Shown here: positions 26,048-35,927 of the stretch, in pieces
Layout of the letters: each line of letters begins with the position of its first letter
Position numbering within the stretch: position 1 is the stretch's first letter
Origin: Alteromonadales bacterium alter-6D02
GTDB taxonomy: Bacteria > Pseudomonadota > Gammaproteobacteria > Enterobacterales > Psychrobiaceae
DNA length: 64,000 bases
Assembly: GCA_002835545.1 (NCBI GenBank)
Contig: PIZK01000001.1
Location: 124,001 to 188,000 of the forward strand
Reading direction: 5' to 3'
The notes under the pieces: model-generated
Told to the model about the DNA's origin: nothing
Databases searched by the model: none
What the model saw: the letters and a program-made list of their open reading frames with translations, nothing else
Made by a program: the position numbers and the translations under genes

Positions 26048-26113
26048 CTCGCTTTTAATAGCAGCGTCGTCCACAACCAAACACTTTCAGGACGACGCTA
26101 ATTGGAACCATGG

Positions 26114-27289
26114 TTATTTTATGACTAAGCGCGGTGAACGCATAACAATGTCATCGTTTAACTCAATACCTAACCCCGGCTCTTCAGAGACCTTGAACTT
26201 TCCATTGACCGGTTGTGGATCTTGTAAACACAGTTCACGATTCCACGATTTTATTGCATAGGTATGATGCTCATGAATCAAAAAGTTTGGAATAGCTGTT
26301 TCTAAGTGTAAAGAGGCTGCGGTTGCAACCGGGCCACCACAAACGTGCGCTTGAATGCGTACATCGAAAATATCAGCATAATCACACACTTTCTTTGTTT
26401 CAGTAAAACCACCGCATAAACCAATATCTGGTTGTAACACATCGACACTCTGATCTTCAAAGTATGGACGCACAGCCCATCGGTTATATAAACGTTCGCC
26501 ACCAGCAATAGGGACACTGACTTTATCAGCGACTTTGGCATGTAAAGAGTGATTTAAGTAATTCACTGGCTCTTCATAATACATACAGTCGAACTCTTGT
26601 GCGATTTCGCCAAGCTGAATTGCAGTGGTTGCACCGGGCAAACTATGACACTCAAAAATAATGTCTACTTCATCACCAACAGCTTCTCGAATGGCTTGCA
26701 TCCGAGCACGGTAAAGTTTCATTTCAGCGCGAGAAATAATCTTAGTGCGTTCATAGTAGGTATTACCATCTTTATCGTACATGATAGGATCAACTTTGAC
26801 CGCATCATAACCCTCAGCTATTGCTTTGTGTGCAGCTTCTGCATATTGTTCTGGTTGTGAAAGCGCTTTAAACTCACTATCCCAGTCAAACTGAAGCTGT
26901 GATGCGTAAGTGCGTAATTCACTGTTTACTTTGCCGCCTAGCAATTGATAAACAGGTACATTTAGGGCTTTGCCCTTAATATCCCACAATGCAGTGTCGA
27001 TTGCGCTCATTGCTGAATAGATAACAGGACCGCCGCCTAAGCCCCAAAAGCTTTCACGTAACATGCGTGCCCACAACATCTCTGTTTGAAATGGGTCATG
27101 GCCAATGAGAAAAGCCTCAGCCATCTCTTTAATCATATGTGCCGCTGCACTGTGACCTAAATCATAAGCAAGGCCCGCTTCACCGACACCACTGATGCCT
27201 TCATCGGTGTGAATACGAACAAATACAGGATTCCAGCCTTGGCGATCAGGGCAGTGGATATCAAAAACTTCTACCGATGTAACTTTCAT
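26114..27289 (-). CDS. Enolase-superfamily sugar-acid dehydratase
   Basis: 391 residues with the mandelate racemase/muconate lactonising plan. An N-terminal capping domain (VFVRIHTDEGISGVGE) is followed by a barrel with the YDAVKVD strand, metal ligands in IIFECHS, YYEEPVN and AGGERLYNRW, and QPDIGLCGGFTE. C-terminal AHVCGGPV and LIHEHHTY complete it. The overall look is that of D-galactonate or D-mannonate type dehydratases and RspA. It would turn an aldonic acid into a 2-keto-3-deoxy acid. The exact sugar cannot be read from sequence. Confidence 0.83.
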   Translation of the reverse strand: MKVTSVEVFDIHCPDRQGWNPVFVRIHTDEGISGVGEAGLAYDLGHSAAAHMIKEMAEAFLIGHDPFQTEMLWARMLRESFWGLGGGPVIYSAMSAIDTALWDIKGKALNVPVYQLLGGKVNSELRTYASQLQFDWDSEFKALSQPEQYAEAAHKAIAEGYDAVKVDPIMYDKDGNTYYERTKIISRAEMKLYRARMQAIREAVGDEVDIIFECHSLPGATTAIQLGEIAQEFDCMYYEEPVNYLNHSLHAKVADKVSVPIAGGERLYNRWAVRPYFEDQSVDVLQPDIGLCGGFTETKKVCDYADIFDVRIQAHVCGGPVATAASLHLETAIPNFLIHEHHTYAIKSWNRELCLQDPQPVNGKFKVSEEPGLGIELNDDIVMRSPRLVIK

Positions 27290-27326
27290 CGAAAACTCTC
27301 CATATTTCTCTGGTTGAGAAACTGTT

Positions 27327-28148
27327 TTAATTTATAAAATTAGGATTAATGCGATACGCCTTACGTAACATTGCTGGCCAGCTTATTTGACCACCTGTTG
27401 AACCACTATGGACTACATTTGCTTGGGCAAAAATATTGTCAAGAATAGGTTGGGGGACCAACTGATTTTCTTGACCGGATGACTGCATCAGTAGCTGAAT
27501 TTCACAAGCACGTTGTAGATCATACATTCGCATAAAAGCATCACCAACTGTCGGGCCAACTGTTAATCCACCGTGATTAACTAATAATAAATGGTTTTTA
27601 TCACCTAAGTCTTGTTGTAAGCGTACTCGTTCATCATCATTAACGGCAAGACCTTCATAAGCATGATAACCAAGCGATGAAAGTGAAAACATAGAGTATT
27701 GACTATAAGGTAACAGCCCATTCTTTTGAGTCGCCACAGCAATGGTCGCATTAGTATGTAAGTGAATGACACAATGAGCGTCTTCGCGTACCTGATGTAT
27801 TGCACTATGTATTGTGAAGCCCGCTGGGTTAATCGTAAATGGAGTATCATCGATGATTTCACCAGCAAGATTAACTTTCACTAAATTGGAGGCGGTAACC
27901 TCATCAAATGTCAGTCCAAAGGCATTGACCAAATAATGATCGGTGCCGGGAAGTCTCGCTGAAAGGTGTGTGTAAATTAAATCATCCCAACCGAAGTGGC
28001 TAACCAGTTGGTAACAAGCGGCTAAATCAACCCGAGTTTGCCACTCTTGTTCACTGACTTTATCTTTTAAATTTAATTCGGGAAGCTGATGCACGGTTTT
28101 TTCCTTCAACGTAACAGTTATATTTTGACTCGCAATAGATGCCAGCAA
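27327..28148 (-). CDS. Class II aldolase/adducin family protein
   Basis: 273 residues. A short N-terminal extension precedes the fold (VSHFGWDDLIYTHLSARLPG). Likely zinc ligands are in HCVIHLHTNATIAV and LLLVNHGGLTVG. Class II aldolases cleave phosphorylated or free deoxy-keto sugars; some adducin-like members have other roles. It lies 37 bases upstream of the dehydratase in the same direction, so a retro-aldol step on the dehydratase product is plausible. Confidence 0.82.
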   Translation of the reverse strand: MLASIASQNITVTLKEKTVHQLPELNLKDKVSEQEWQTRVDLAACYQLVSHFGWDDLIYTHLSARLPGTDHYLVNAFGLTFDEVTASNLVKVNLAGEIIDDTPFTINPAGFTIHSAIHQVREDAHCVIHLHTNATIAVATQKNGLLPYSQYSMFSLSSLGYHAYEGLAVNDDERVRLQQDLGDKNHLLLVNHGGLTVGPTVGDAFMRMYDLQRACEIQLLMQSSGQENQLVPQPILDNIFAQANVVHSGSTGGQISWPAMLRKAYRINPNFIN

Positions 28149-28235
28149 GAATAAACGGCATCCGTATAATTGGCAAGTGTAATAGGCGCGGAAGCCAAGG
28201 TGTGATGAGGCTTTTTTGTTATATTAAATGCTGAC

Positions 28236-28481
28236 TTATCTAAAGTGTATTGTTTTTACGGGCTCATGTTTGATATAGACATCAATATACCTAATACCAT
28301 CAAGGGGGATTTCCAAATGTCCTTTAGTTGTTTCAATTAAAACACATTCTTGACGGTGCTTATTTAGCAGAGTGTCAATGGCTGTACCTTGATGAACTGT
28401 CCGAGTCAAGGTAACAATTTTGACGCGGAATTTATACATACAAATAATCTCAACATAGTCATGTTGGTCGCACGTAATCAT
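28236..28481 (-). CDS. Rof-like Rho-binding antiterminator
   Basis: About 81 residues from an ATG with a GAGGG ribosome site 7 bases upstream. The sequence ITCDQHDYVEIICMY followed by a Sm-like beta barrel (GTAIDT, CVLIETTKG, LEIPLDGIRYIDV) matches the Rof/YaeO family, whose members bind Rho and block its RNA entry. Length is right for the family. In-frame upstream codons to 28529 would give an extension the family does not have. It may modulate termination globally. Confidence 0.75.
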   Translation of the reverse strand: MITCDQHDYVEIICMYKFRVKIVTLTRTVHQGTAIDTLLNKHRQECVLIETTKGHLEIPLDGIRYIDVYIKHEPVKTIHFR

Positions 28482-28629
28482 GCTAAAGCCCTCGCTCATG
28501 CTAATGTAATACCGTCTGTAAAACATCAACCATAGTCTAAAAATAACAACGTGGAGTAAAAAGCCCCCACTTTCCTGATTATCTGGGTATTTTGTTGCGA
28601 TGCATGTGATCTATATCGCTAACAAGCGA

Positions 28630-29169
28630 TTATTTAATGTAGCGTAAAATAGGTTTGAAGTCATCGGAGTGGGCATCAACGATCATCTCATATAAGCACA
28701 TTTCAACACTGGTTAATTTAGCACCTAAGCGCTGTAGTTTATTTAAAGCGAGTGTTTTGTTATCTGGGTGGCGAGAACTAATACAATCAGAGACCAATTC
28801 AACATGAAAGCGGTGCTTGATTAAGTCTAAGGCTGTTTGATAAACACAAATATGAGATTCAATTCCGCACAGTAGCCAGTGATCCACACTAGCCTCATCA
28901 AGAGCGTCAATGAACGCGGGTTCCCCATAGCCACTAAATGTATGTTTGTGTATTGGTTGGAGTGGATGAAGCAGTTGAGCTAATTCGGGTGATGTTTCCC
29001 CAAGCTTATCAGGCAATTGTTCTAACCAAATGATTGGTAATTCGAGCTGCTGAGCACCTTGAATCAGCGCGGTGGTATTACGGAGAAGTCCGCTGCTATC
29101 ACTGACTATTTGTGCTAGCTTTCCTTGAATATCAATAACAATCAAACCAGTATTATGCTTTGATAACAT
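28630..29169 (-). CDS. Isochorismatase-family hydrolase
   Basis: 179-residue cysteine hydrolase. The catalytic Asp is in IVIDIQGKL, the Lys in HKHTFSGYG and the Cys in GIESHICVYQTA. The YcaC/nicotinamidase-related branch fits best. The substrate is unknown; members act on nicotinamide, isochorismate, N-carbamoyl compounds or others. It is alone, with short gaps to Rof and to the divergent VOC gene. Confidence 0.88.
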   Translation of the reverse strand: MLSKHNTGLIVIDIQGKLAQIVSDSSGLLRNTTALIQGAQQLELPIIWLEQLPDKLGETSPELAQLLHPLQPIHKHTFSGYGEPAFIDALDEASVDHWLLCGIESHICVYQTALDLIKHRFHVELVSDCISSRHPDNKTLALNKLQRLGAKLTSVEMCLYEMIVDAHSDDFKPILRYIK

Positions 29170-29296
29170 ATCTATTTCTCGTCAAATGATTAATGACAAT
29201 AAACATACCAGCGTCAACGGCTAATTAATAGCCGCTTTACACGATAAATTGAAACCTTTACAGTCAATGGCTAAAGTTTTAGAGAGCCTGAAAATT

Positions 29297-29650
29297 ATGG
29301 AACAAATTAATTATGTAGAATTTCCTGCGACTAATCTAGCAGCAACTAAAGCATTTTTTAGTCGTATTTTTGCATGGGAGTTTGAGGACTATGGACCGGA
29401 ATATAGCGCATTTTCTAATGCTGGCTTAGCTGGAGGATTTTATTTATCAAGCCAAAAGTCAACGACTGGGCAGGGAGCTGCACTGATTGTTTTGATTACT
29501 GATAACCTTGAAGATAGCTATGAGAAAGTGGTTGCGGGTGGAGGACATATTAGTAAAGAAATTTTCTCATTCCCAGGGGGTCGGCGGTTTCATTTTATCG
29601 AGCCAAGCGGCAATGAGTTCGCGATTTGGTCACATGGTGAAAGTGGTTAA
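29297..29650 (+). CDS. VOC (glyoxalase/bleomycin resistance) family protein
   Basis: About 117 residues from ATG 29297. It begins INYVEFPATNLAATKAFFSRIF, the typical start of a VOC domain, and closes with FIEPSGNEFAIWS, which carries the usual metal-binding Glu. Only one VOC unit is present, so it should work as a dimer. Function unknown. A longer TTG start at 29249 is possible but adds no recognisable sequence. Confidence 0.85.
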   Translation: MEQINYVEFPATNLAATKAFFSRIFAWEFEDYGPEYSAFSNAGLAGGFYLSSQKSTTGQGAALIVLITDNLEDSYEKVVAGGGHISKEIFSFPGGRRFHFIEPSGNEFAIWSHGESG

Positions 29651-29907
29651 TATTAATAGAATTGTCATACAGAGTTCATACAATAATTTGATGAAAAAAA
29701 ATTAGTTTTAGGCTAAGTCAATTTTAGATCATAAAAAGCTTTACACTTGGCTAAAACTAATTAAAATCGCGCTTTTTTAAACGCCTGTCTACAATAGTTG
29801 TAAGATGTCGTTCGTTATAGCTATTTGGCCGTAACAACATTAGTTGTGGCAAGCAGGTTCGTAATATTTTTGCATTACCTTGGTCGTGCACTCGTTTAGG
29901 ATTCATA

Positions 29908-31134
29908 GTGACTTCAACCCCATTTGCGCTGCGCCGAAAATTTATTATTAATTTAGGCAAAGCATTACATAAATTTGGTACCCCAGCTTATCGTTTAGAA
30001 GCGCATTTATTGAACGTGGCTGAAATCTTAGGGTTGGGTGGCTCGTTTATCGTGACGCCAACAGCGTTAACCTTTGTGTTATGGCAAAAGGGTGAACATG
30101 AGAGTCAACAAACTTATGCCTATCGAGTGAAACCAGGCGACCTTGATCTCGGGTCACTTGCCCGTACTGATGAGTTAGTGGAAGAACTCGCTTCAGGTCA
30201 ACGCTCATTAGCCGAAGCAATAGACCGCTTAGAAGATATTGAGAATAAGCCGAATCCCTATTCACATTTTGTGACATTCCTTGCTTTTGGCACCTCTGGC
30301 GGGGCATTTGCAATGCTGATGGCGACTAGTTGGAATGACGTATTGTGGTCGATGCTGCTGAGCCTTATCATCTATACTTTTGTCTTTTGGGCTGAGAAAT
30401 CCCGTGGCGTTGCTAAAATGTTAGAGCCATTAGTGTCACTTATTTCAGGCTTTTTAGTCACGGCTATTATGCATATTGATCCCCACATTAATATGCCCCT
30501 AGTCGTATTATCGAGTATTATCGCTTTCATTCCGGGTTTAGCATTAACCTTGGGGTTGCGTGAACTTGCGGCTCGCGATTTGATGTCAGGCACTGCTCGG
30601 ATCATGGATGCGATTATGTTGTTGTTTAAGCTGTATTTTGGTGCGGTCTTAGGAATGGCAATAGGTCAATTAACTTGGGGTAGTGTCGAGTTTGTTCAAC
30701 CAGAAACCGTTGCACCATGGACGGCATGGCTTGCGGTTCTATTATTAGGTTCAAGCTTAGTAGTCATGTTTAAAATTCGTCTAAAAGACTCACCATGGGG
30801 CATTATGTCAGGCTTTATTGCATTTGGTATGAGTCTGGTTGCCGCTGAATATTTTGGCATCGCTTTAGGTGCATTCTTTGGCGCATTTTGTGTCGGATTA
30901 TTTAGTAACCTTTATGCACGCGTGTTTAATGCACCTGCTATCTTGGTATCTCTACAAGGTTTAGTTATTTTAGTGCCGGGGAGTAAGGTCTATATTGGTT
31001 TAAATACCGTTGTCTCTGGTGAGAGCATTATTGCCGTTGAGCATATTGGTACTCAGTCATTCTTAATCTTTATGTCACTGGTGGCGGGCTTAATTTTTTC
31101 AAGTGTTGTGTTACCGCCAAAGCGTTCACTTTAA
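29908..31134 (+). CDS. ThrE-like threonine/serine exporter family protein
   Basis: 408 residues combining the DUF1212 soluble domain and the DUF3815 membrane half seen in ThrE. The first part carries FGTPAYRLEAHLLNVAEILG and the second about nine to ten membrane helices, including SSIIAFIPGLALTLGLRELA and a final VILVPGSKVYIGLN. It would export threonine or serine, although close marine homologues are untested. The start is GTG 29908 with an AGGA site. Confidence 0.88.
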   Translation: MTSTPFALRRKFIINLGKALHKFGTPAYRLEAHLLNVAEILGLGGSFIVTPTALTFVLWQKGEHESQQTYAYRVKPGDLDLGSLARTDELVEELASGQRSLAEAIDRLEDIENKPNPYSHFVTFLAFGTSGGAFAMLMATSWNDVLWSMLLSLIIYTFVFWAEKSRGVAKMLEPLVSLISGFLVTAIMHIDPHINMPLVVLSSIIAFIPGLALTLGLRELAARDLMSGTARIMDAIMLLFKLYFGAVLGMAIGQLTWGSVEFVQPETVAPWTAWLAVLLLGSSLVVMFKIRLKDSPWGIMSGFIAFGMSLVAAEYFGIALGAFFGAFCVGLFSNLYARVFNAPAILVSLQGLVILVPGSKVYIGLNTVVSGESIIAVEHIGTQSFLIFMSLVAGLIFSSVVLPPKRSL

Positions 31135-31137
31135 TTG

Positions 31138-31506
31138 TTATTTAGTCTCGTCACTGTCATTTTTCGTTGAGAAAGAGCTAGGCAGTAAGTCGACCCCCAC
31201 TAAATCCGCTACTTTTACCAGTAGCGGTATAGTGATTGGCGCAAAGGGTAATACCGCAAATACGCCAAGGCCTATTCCTTTTAACACGTCAAAAAATTGT
31301 GCGTGAGCAATAGACATTTCCTGCTTGCTTGCCTTACCTTGTGTTGCTTTTCCATAGATAGCGAGCATCTCTTTAGTTTCATCTTTTTCTTGCGCAAGCG
31401 CGACTTTTAGCACGACCATGGTGCGGCGAAGGTTTATTTTCGCCCGAGTACGATTTATTTTGATCACGCGAATTGGCGCTTTGTGGAACTTTGTTAGATG
31501 CTTCAT
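31138..31506 (-). CDS. Small LETM1-like membrane protein
   Basis: About 122 residues from ATG 31506. The N-terminal half is very basic (KINRTRAKINLRRTM), then a Lys/Gln/Glu-rich helix, then GIGLGVFAVLPFAPITIPLLVKVADLVGVDLLPSSF. That last block resembles the conserved membrane helix and LPSSF end of the LETM1 ribosome-binding domain in short bacterial relatives. It converges with the exporter gene with only three bases between stops. Role unknown. Confidence 0.6.
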   Translation of the reverse strand: MKHLTKFHKAPIRVIKINRTRAKINLRRTMVVLKVALAQEKDETKEMLAIYGKATQGKASKQEMSIAHAQFFDVLKGIGLGVFAVLPFAPITIPLLVKVADLVGVDLLPSSFSTKNDSDETK

Positions 31507-31586
31507 TATCACCAATAACTTGAGAGTAAACACCATAGTACGATTTCGATTTTCTGAAATCGTTCAATGAGTATATTTGTAGCGTA

Positions 31587-32912
31587 TTATAACGTTTTTA
31601 TAAGGATCTTTGAATTACGTTGGAAGTTATATAGTGCCTGTTTTTCCATAGGGAGTTGCTCAATACTCATAGGCACAAAACCACGCTCCCTAAACCAATG
31701 GATAGAGCTTGTAGTTAACACAAATAATTTACTGATGCCTAAATCTCGTGCTCGACGGCTAATTTCATTAACTAGCGCGTCACCGCGTGACGCTTTACGA
31801 TACTCAGGGTGAGTCGCTACACAGGCCATTTCAGCTGAAATGCCATCTTGTGCTGGATAAAGTGCAGCACAGCCAATCACCAACCCGTCACGCTCAACCA
31901 CCGTAAATTTATCAATTTCCATCTCGAGTTGTTCACGTGAACGGCGAACCAGTAACCGTTGCTCTTCGAGCGGGCGAATGAGGTCGACAATACCGCCAAT
32001 ATCTTCAATGCTGGCTGAGCGCAATTGCTCAGCACGTTCCATTACAATTTGAGTACCAATACCATCGCGAGAAAAAAGCTCTTGAATTAATGAGCCATCT
32101 TGCTGATAACTCACTAAATGGCTGCGAGGTACCCCTGCTTTACAAGAGGCAATGGCCGCACGCAGGTAGATGGCGGTGCCAGTCATGATCTCGCCTGCCG
32201 ATTCAAGTTCATTGAGACGACGCTGAGCTTGTGATGGTAACATTTCAGAAATGACATTACCGTCTTGATTGAGTACACCGTTTTCTGAGCAAAAACCGAT
32301 CATCTTGTCAGCTTTTAAACGTATCGCTAGTTGAGTGGCGACTTCTTCTGCACTTAAGTTGAAGCTTTCACCGGTAACAGAGTAACCAACGATACTGATA
32401 AGGACGATTGAGTTTTGCGCTAATTGATCCTTGATCCCTTGGGTGTCAATACGTCGAACTTTACCAGTATAATGAAAGTCTATGCCATCGCGAACCCCAA
32501 TGGGTTGTGCGGTAACAAAATTACCACTGATAACATTAATACTCGCACCTTGCATTGGTGTATTGACAAGGCCCTGTGATAACTGAGCATTGATTTCAAA
32601 TTGTAAACGACCAACTACTTGTTTAATGAGTTCAAAGGTCTCATCAGTAGTAATGCGTTGCTGTTGATGAAATTGGCTCTGAATCCCTTGTGCTTTTAGT
32701 GCGCTTTCAATTTGTGGCCTTGCACCATAAACCAAGACAATTTTTATGCCTAGCGTTTTTAAGAGTGCGATGTCATTGACGATGTTAAAAAAGTTAGGGT
32801 GAGCAATGCACTCGCCGCCCAGCATAATAATGAATGTTTTACCACGGTGAGCATTAACATAAGGGGCAGATTGTCTAAACGAGCTGACTAATCGAGTATT
32901 TCGTGCTTGCAA
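31587..32912 (-). CDS. argA: Amino-acid N-acetyltransferase (N-acetylglutamate synthase)
   Basis: 441 residues, the normal size of ArgA: an amino-acid kinase domain (about 20-285, with [13 protein letters not shown] and [13 protein letters not shown]) fused to a GNAT domain (about 295-441, [19 protein letters not shown], then HWFRERGF). It acetylates glutamate in the first step of arginine synthesis and is normally inhibited by arginine. I saw no convincing ArgR box in the 94 bases upstream. Confidence 0.95.
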   Translation of the reverse strand: MQARNTRLVSSFRQSAPYVNAHRGKTFIIMLGGECIAHPNFFNIVNDIALLKTLGIKIVLVYGARPQIESALKAQGIQSQFHQQQRITTDETFELIKQVVGRLQFEINAQLSQGLVNTPMQGASINVISGNFVTAQPIGVRDGIDFHYTGKVRRIDTQGIKDQLAQNSIVLISIVGYSVTGESFNLSAEEVATQLAIRLKADKMIGFCSENGVLNQDGNVISEMLPSQAQRRLNELESAGEIMTGTAIYLRAAIASCKAGVPRSHLVSYQQDGSLIQELFSRDGIGTQIVMERAEQLRSASIEDIGGIVDLIRPLEEQRLLVRRSREQLEMEIDKFTVVERDGLVIGCAALYPAQDGISAEMACVATHPEYRKASRGDALVNEISRRARDLGISKLFVLTTSSIHWFRERGFVPMSIEQLPMEKQALYNFQRNSKILIKTL

Positions 32913-33006
32913 GTGCGTACCATTTATCGAGAAAATATTTTGGTTAAGTATATTTGTAGGGCATTTTAATTCAAGCGCTTATTGCAATTCGTGGCTGCTC
33001 TTTTGT

Positions 33007-33741
33007 CTAAGATTCCGGTTCTTTAGCAAAGCGTAATAAAAAGGGAGCTAGTAACTCCTCACTTTGCAACGTGTAATGTTGGTGGCTCTGGTAAATGTTA
33101 ATAAACTGATGACCGGGTATATTATTGTTTTGTTCTTTGTCATCAATATGCTGCAACGTTAATGCGCATACTTTAGCGGTCCCACCGACTAAGGTGACGA
33201 AATCGGTTCGATTGGACAGTTGTAGTTGGTTTTCCTTCGCTAATGCGTTGATTTTATCAACAGTATGTATGGGGACTAATAGGTATATTTTTCCTTGTGT
33301 AGCACACAGCATTTTGCACATTTTTATTAAACTGGCAAAGGAGAGCGTATCGGTGTGCCGGGCTGTATTGCGCAATGGGTCATCATTTTTTAAGTGATGT
33401 TCAAAAAATGGTGGATTACATATAACTAGGTCATAACGGGCAGAATGCTCAAACAGTAAAATGTCTTGATTAATGACTGTGATATCTTGTGGCCAAGGAC
33501 TTTGACTAACGTTTAACGCGGCTTCGCAAGCGGCTTCAGGTGTTAATTCAACAGCAGTCACCTTACTTGCGCCTAACTGTTTACACATTAGTGATAAAAG
33601 CCCTGTGCCAGCGCCAATATCGAGTACGGTATCATTAAAGTCAATAGGAGCCATTGCACCAAACATTAAGCTGTCGGTACATACTTTCATCGCACTTTGG
33701 GATTGGCTAATTGAAAATTGCTGTAACTTGAACACTGACAT
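33007..33741 (-). CDS. trmN6: tRNA1(Val) adenine-37 N6-methyltransferase TrmN6
   Basis: 244-residue Rossmann methyltransferase. The SAM motif VLDIGAGTGLLSLM and the N6-adenine signature NPPFFEHH are clear, and the N-terminal FKLQQFSISQSQSAMKV fits the YfiC family. It modifies A37 of tRNA1(Val). Its start shares one base with the mnmC stop (TAATG), so the two tRNA-modification genes are translationally coupled. Confidence 0.93.
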   Translation of the reverse strand: MSVFKLQQFSISQSQSAMKVCTDSLMFGAMAPIDFNDTVLDIGAGTGLLSLMCKQLGASKVTAVELTPEAACEAALNVSQSPWPQDITVINQDILLFEHSARYDLVICNPPFFEHHLKNDDPLRNTARHTDTLSFASLIKMCKMLCATQGKIYLLVPIHTVDKINALAKENQLQLSNRTDFVTLVGGTAKVCALTLQHIDDKEQNNNIPGHQFINIYQSHQHYTLQSEELLAPFLLRFAKEPES

Positions 33742-35819
33742 TAACGGCTTTCCTCTCCCATGAGCGATTTACCTTGTTTGAGTTGTTTTATCCAATAACG
33801 ATTAGGGTTGAGTTGATCGACTAAGCGTTGGGATAGTGGCAGAGGCTCATGGCAGAGTTGACTGGTTAATATTTCTGCCAGTAGTGGGCTAGAGCATAAT
33901 CCACGAGATCCTAATCCACCAAGCATAAATAAGTTAGGGTAGTGTGGTGCTAAAGGGTATTGATGTGACGGCCTTCCACGGTCTAAGTCATTATAGAGTG
34001 ATTGGGTTAGCTGGGCTTGAGGTATTGTACCAACCATTGGTAAATGATCTTTAACACTCATTCGAACCCCACTTTTACCAGCCAATGGTGCGCCTTTTAT
34101 TGATTGACTCCATGATTGGCCGTTAAAATCACCCACTAGTTTGTCAATATTTTGCTGATGTTCGTGTGGATTGATTTGATGGTTGGATACATCTCGGTTA
34201 AAGCTTGCGCCGATACAGTGCTCACCATTAAATGCAGGTGTCATATAGCCTTGATAACACAGAACTGTGTTTAATGCTTGAGTCAGTGGCGTTTGTTTTA
34301 TATGACTCACTTGACCTGCTGTAGCGTACAAGGGCAGTTGGTTGGTCTGTTCAAAGTCAGTAAGGTGATGGCCATTAGCTAAAATCACTATGTCACTAGC
34401 GATGGTTCGCTGCTCATTATTCTTATCTATTAGGGAAAGTTGCCATTGTTGATCTTGCTGCTCTATTTTAAGTAACTGGTGCTCAAAAACTACATCGACT
34501 GTTGCCAACTTCTGAGCCTTTTCAACTAAAGCTTGCGTGAGAAAACGCGGATTTAACCAACCACCCTCAGGGTAAAATAATCCACTGTCGGTAATATTGA
34601 CTGAGGCGATTTTACTGGCTTGCTCAGCTACCACCCCGTGAACTAAAGATTCGGGAAACTGTTCTGTTTTTAATAAGCGATGTTGACGTTTTTTTTCTTT
34701 ATCTGTGGTTGCGACCTGTAAAACACCACAGAATCGACCTGCTTGTTGAAAAGATTGACACAGCGGGCGGTATATCTGCTGGGCAAATAAAAAACTTTGG
34801 CTATAGAATTGGCTTAATGGATCGTGGTTGGCATTAATCAATGGGTAGAAGCCGCCTTGTTTATTGCCTGATGCACCCGCTGCTAGGTGTTCATCTTTAC
34901 AAATAATAGTAGAGCTGACTCCACGCTCAGCCAGCGATAGTGCTTGCATGGCACTGGCAATACCACCACCAATGATGTGTATTTTAGGCTGATTATAAAG
35001 CGGTATTGTTGATGTTGGTCGGTGATACCAATGCTGAGTAGAGCTTGATTGTGTTGTTCGCTTGAATAAGCCGCAGAGCATCTCACGTTTTTTACCAAAT
35101 CCTTTGGCTTTGGTCATTACAAAGCCTGCTTCGATTAACCCTCGCCGTACAAAACCAGCTGCGGTAAACGTTGCTAAAGAACCGAGGTCTTTGGTTACTC
35201 TCGCCATGTTGTCAAATAACTGCTGACTCCACATATCAGGGTTTTTACTCGGAGCAAAACCATCAAGAAACCAGCTGTCGACAAGACCTTGTCTTGGGTA
35301 ACTTAACTGAGGCAGGGTGTCTTTAATATCGCCAAACCATAAATCAAGTATAACAGCATCCGTGCAACTGTTTGTAAGGTCTTGGGAGAGTGAAAACCTT
35401 TGACGATGGCAACCCGCAACTGCAATAGGGTAGTGTTGCTGTAATTGCTTGGTATAGCGGGCGAGTTGCGGCCAGCGTTGATGTGCGCTGTTTAAATCTT
35501 GCTTAGAGAGCGGGTATTTTTCAAAACTTATAAAAAAAAGTCGCTTTAGAATGTGTAATGGGTGTTGCTGGCGAAACTTTTCAAAAGCTAACCAGGTTGC
35601 AAGAAAGTTTAAACCGCTTCCAAAGCCTGTTTCGGCAATGACATAATGACTGTCTTGGCAATTGAGCCAACGTTGCTGAAGATTGTTTTGCTCGATAAAG
35701 ACATACTGGGTTTCAGCTAGACCATCGGTAGTTGAAAAATATAAATCATCAAAAAGAGTTGATGAAGGTTCACCTTGGTCGTTCCAACTTAGTTGGGCAT
35801 ATTCAATGGGCTGTGACAA
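33741..35819 (-). CDS. mnmC: Bifunctional tRNA mnm5s2U biosynthesis protein MnmC
   Basis: 692 residues. The N-terminal MnmC2 methyltransferase (about 1-245) includes GFGSGLNFLATW and WFLDGFAPSKNPDMW. The C-terminal MnmC1 FAD oxidoreductase (about 265-650) starts IHIIGGGIASAMQALSL. It completes the mnm5s2U modification at the wobble position of several tRNAs. Divergent from fabB, as in E. coli. Full length, no damage seen. Confidence 0.95.
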   Translation of the reverse strand: MSQPIEYAQLSWNDQGEPSSTLFDDLYFSTTDGLAETQYVFIEQNNLQQRWLNCQDSHYVIAETGFGSGLNFLATWLAFEKFRQQHPLHILKRLFFISFEKYPLSKQDLNSAHQRWPQLARYTKQLQQHYPIAVAGCHRQRFSLSQDLTNSCTDAVILDLWFGDIKDTLPQLSYPRQGLVDSWFLDGFAPSKNPDMWSQQLFDNMARVTKDLGSLATFTAAGFVRRGLIEAGFVMTKAKGFGKKREMLCGLFKRTTQSSSTQHWYHRPTSTIPLYNQPKIHIIGGGIASAMQALSLAERGVSSTIICKDEHLAAGASGNKQGGFYPLINANHDPLSQFYSQSFLFAQQIYRPLCQSFQQAGRFCGVLQVATTDKEKKRQHRLLKTEQFPESLVHGVVAEQASKIASVNITDSGLFYPEGGWLNPRFLTQALVEKAQKLATVDVVFEHQLLKIEQQDQQWQLSLIDKNNEQRTIASDIVILANGHHLTDFEQTNQLPLYATAGQVSHIKQTPLTQALNTVLCYQGYMTPAFNGEHCIGASFNRDVSNHQINPHEHQQNIDKLVGDFNGQSWSQSIKGAPLAGKSGVRMSVKDHLPMVGTIPQAQLTQSLYNDLDRGRPSHQYPLAPHYPNLFMLGGLGSRGLCSSPLLAEILTSQLCHEPLPLSQRLVDQLNPNRYWIKQLKQGKSLMGEESR

Positions 35820-35927
35820 CGCTTAATTACTCATGGCAGAAAACCAAGAGATTATAACGCTTGGGTTCATTGAAATGAAACCTTAGCCGTTTAAAATCAT
35901 TTTAATTTGTCGTACCATGATTAAAAC

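Noticed and set aside
28482-28529. Longer start for the Rof-like protein
   Set aside because: The added residues do not occur in the family and the internal ATG has a good GAGGG site.
31570-32959. 13-bp direct repeat AGTATATTTGTAG on both sides of argA
   Set aside because: The repeat is exact but short and AT-rich, argA is a core gene in normal condition, and no terminal inverted repeats or transposase are present; chance is the simplest explanation.
32913-32960. ArgR box upstream of argA
   Set aside because: No TGAAT-N-ATTCA-like palindrome is present in the upstream bases.
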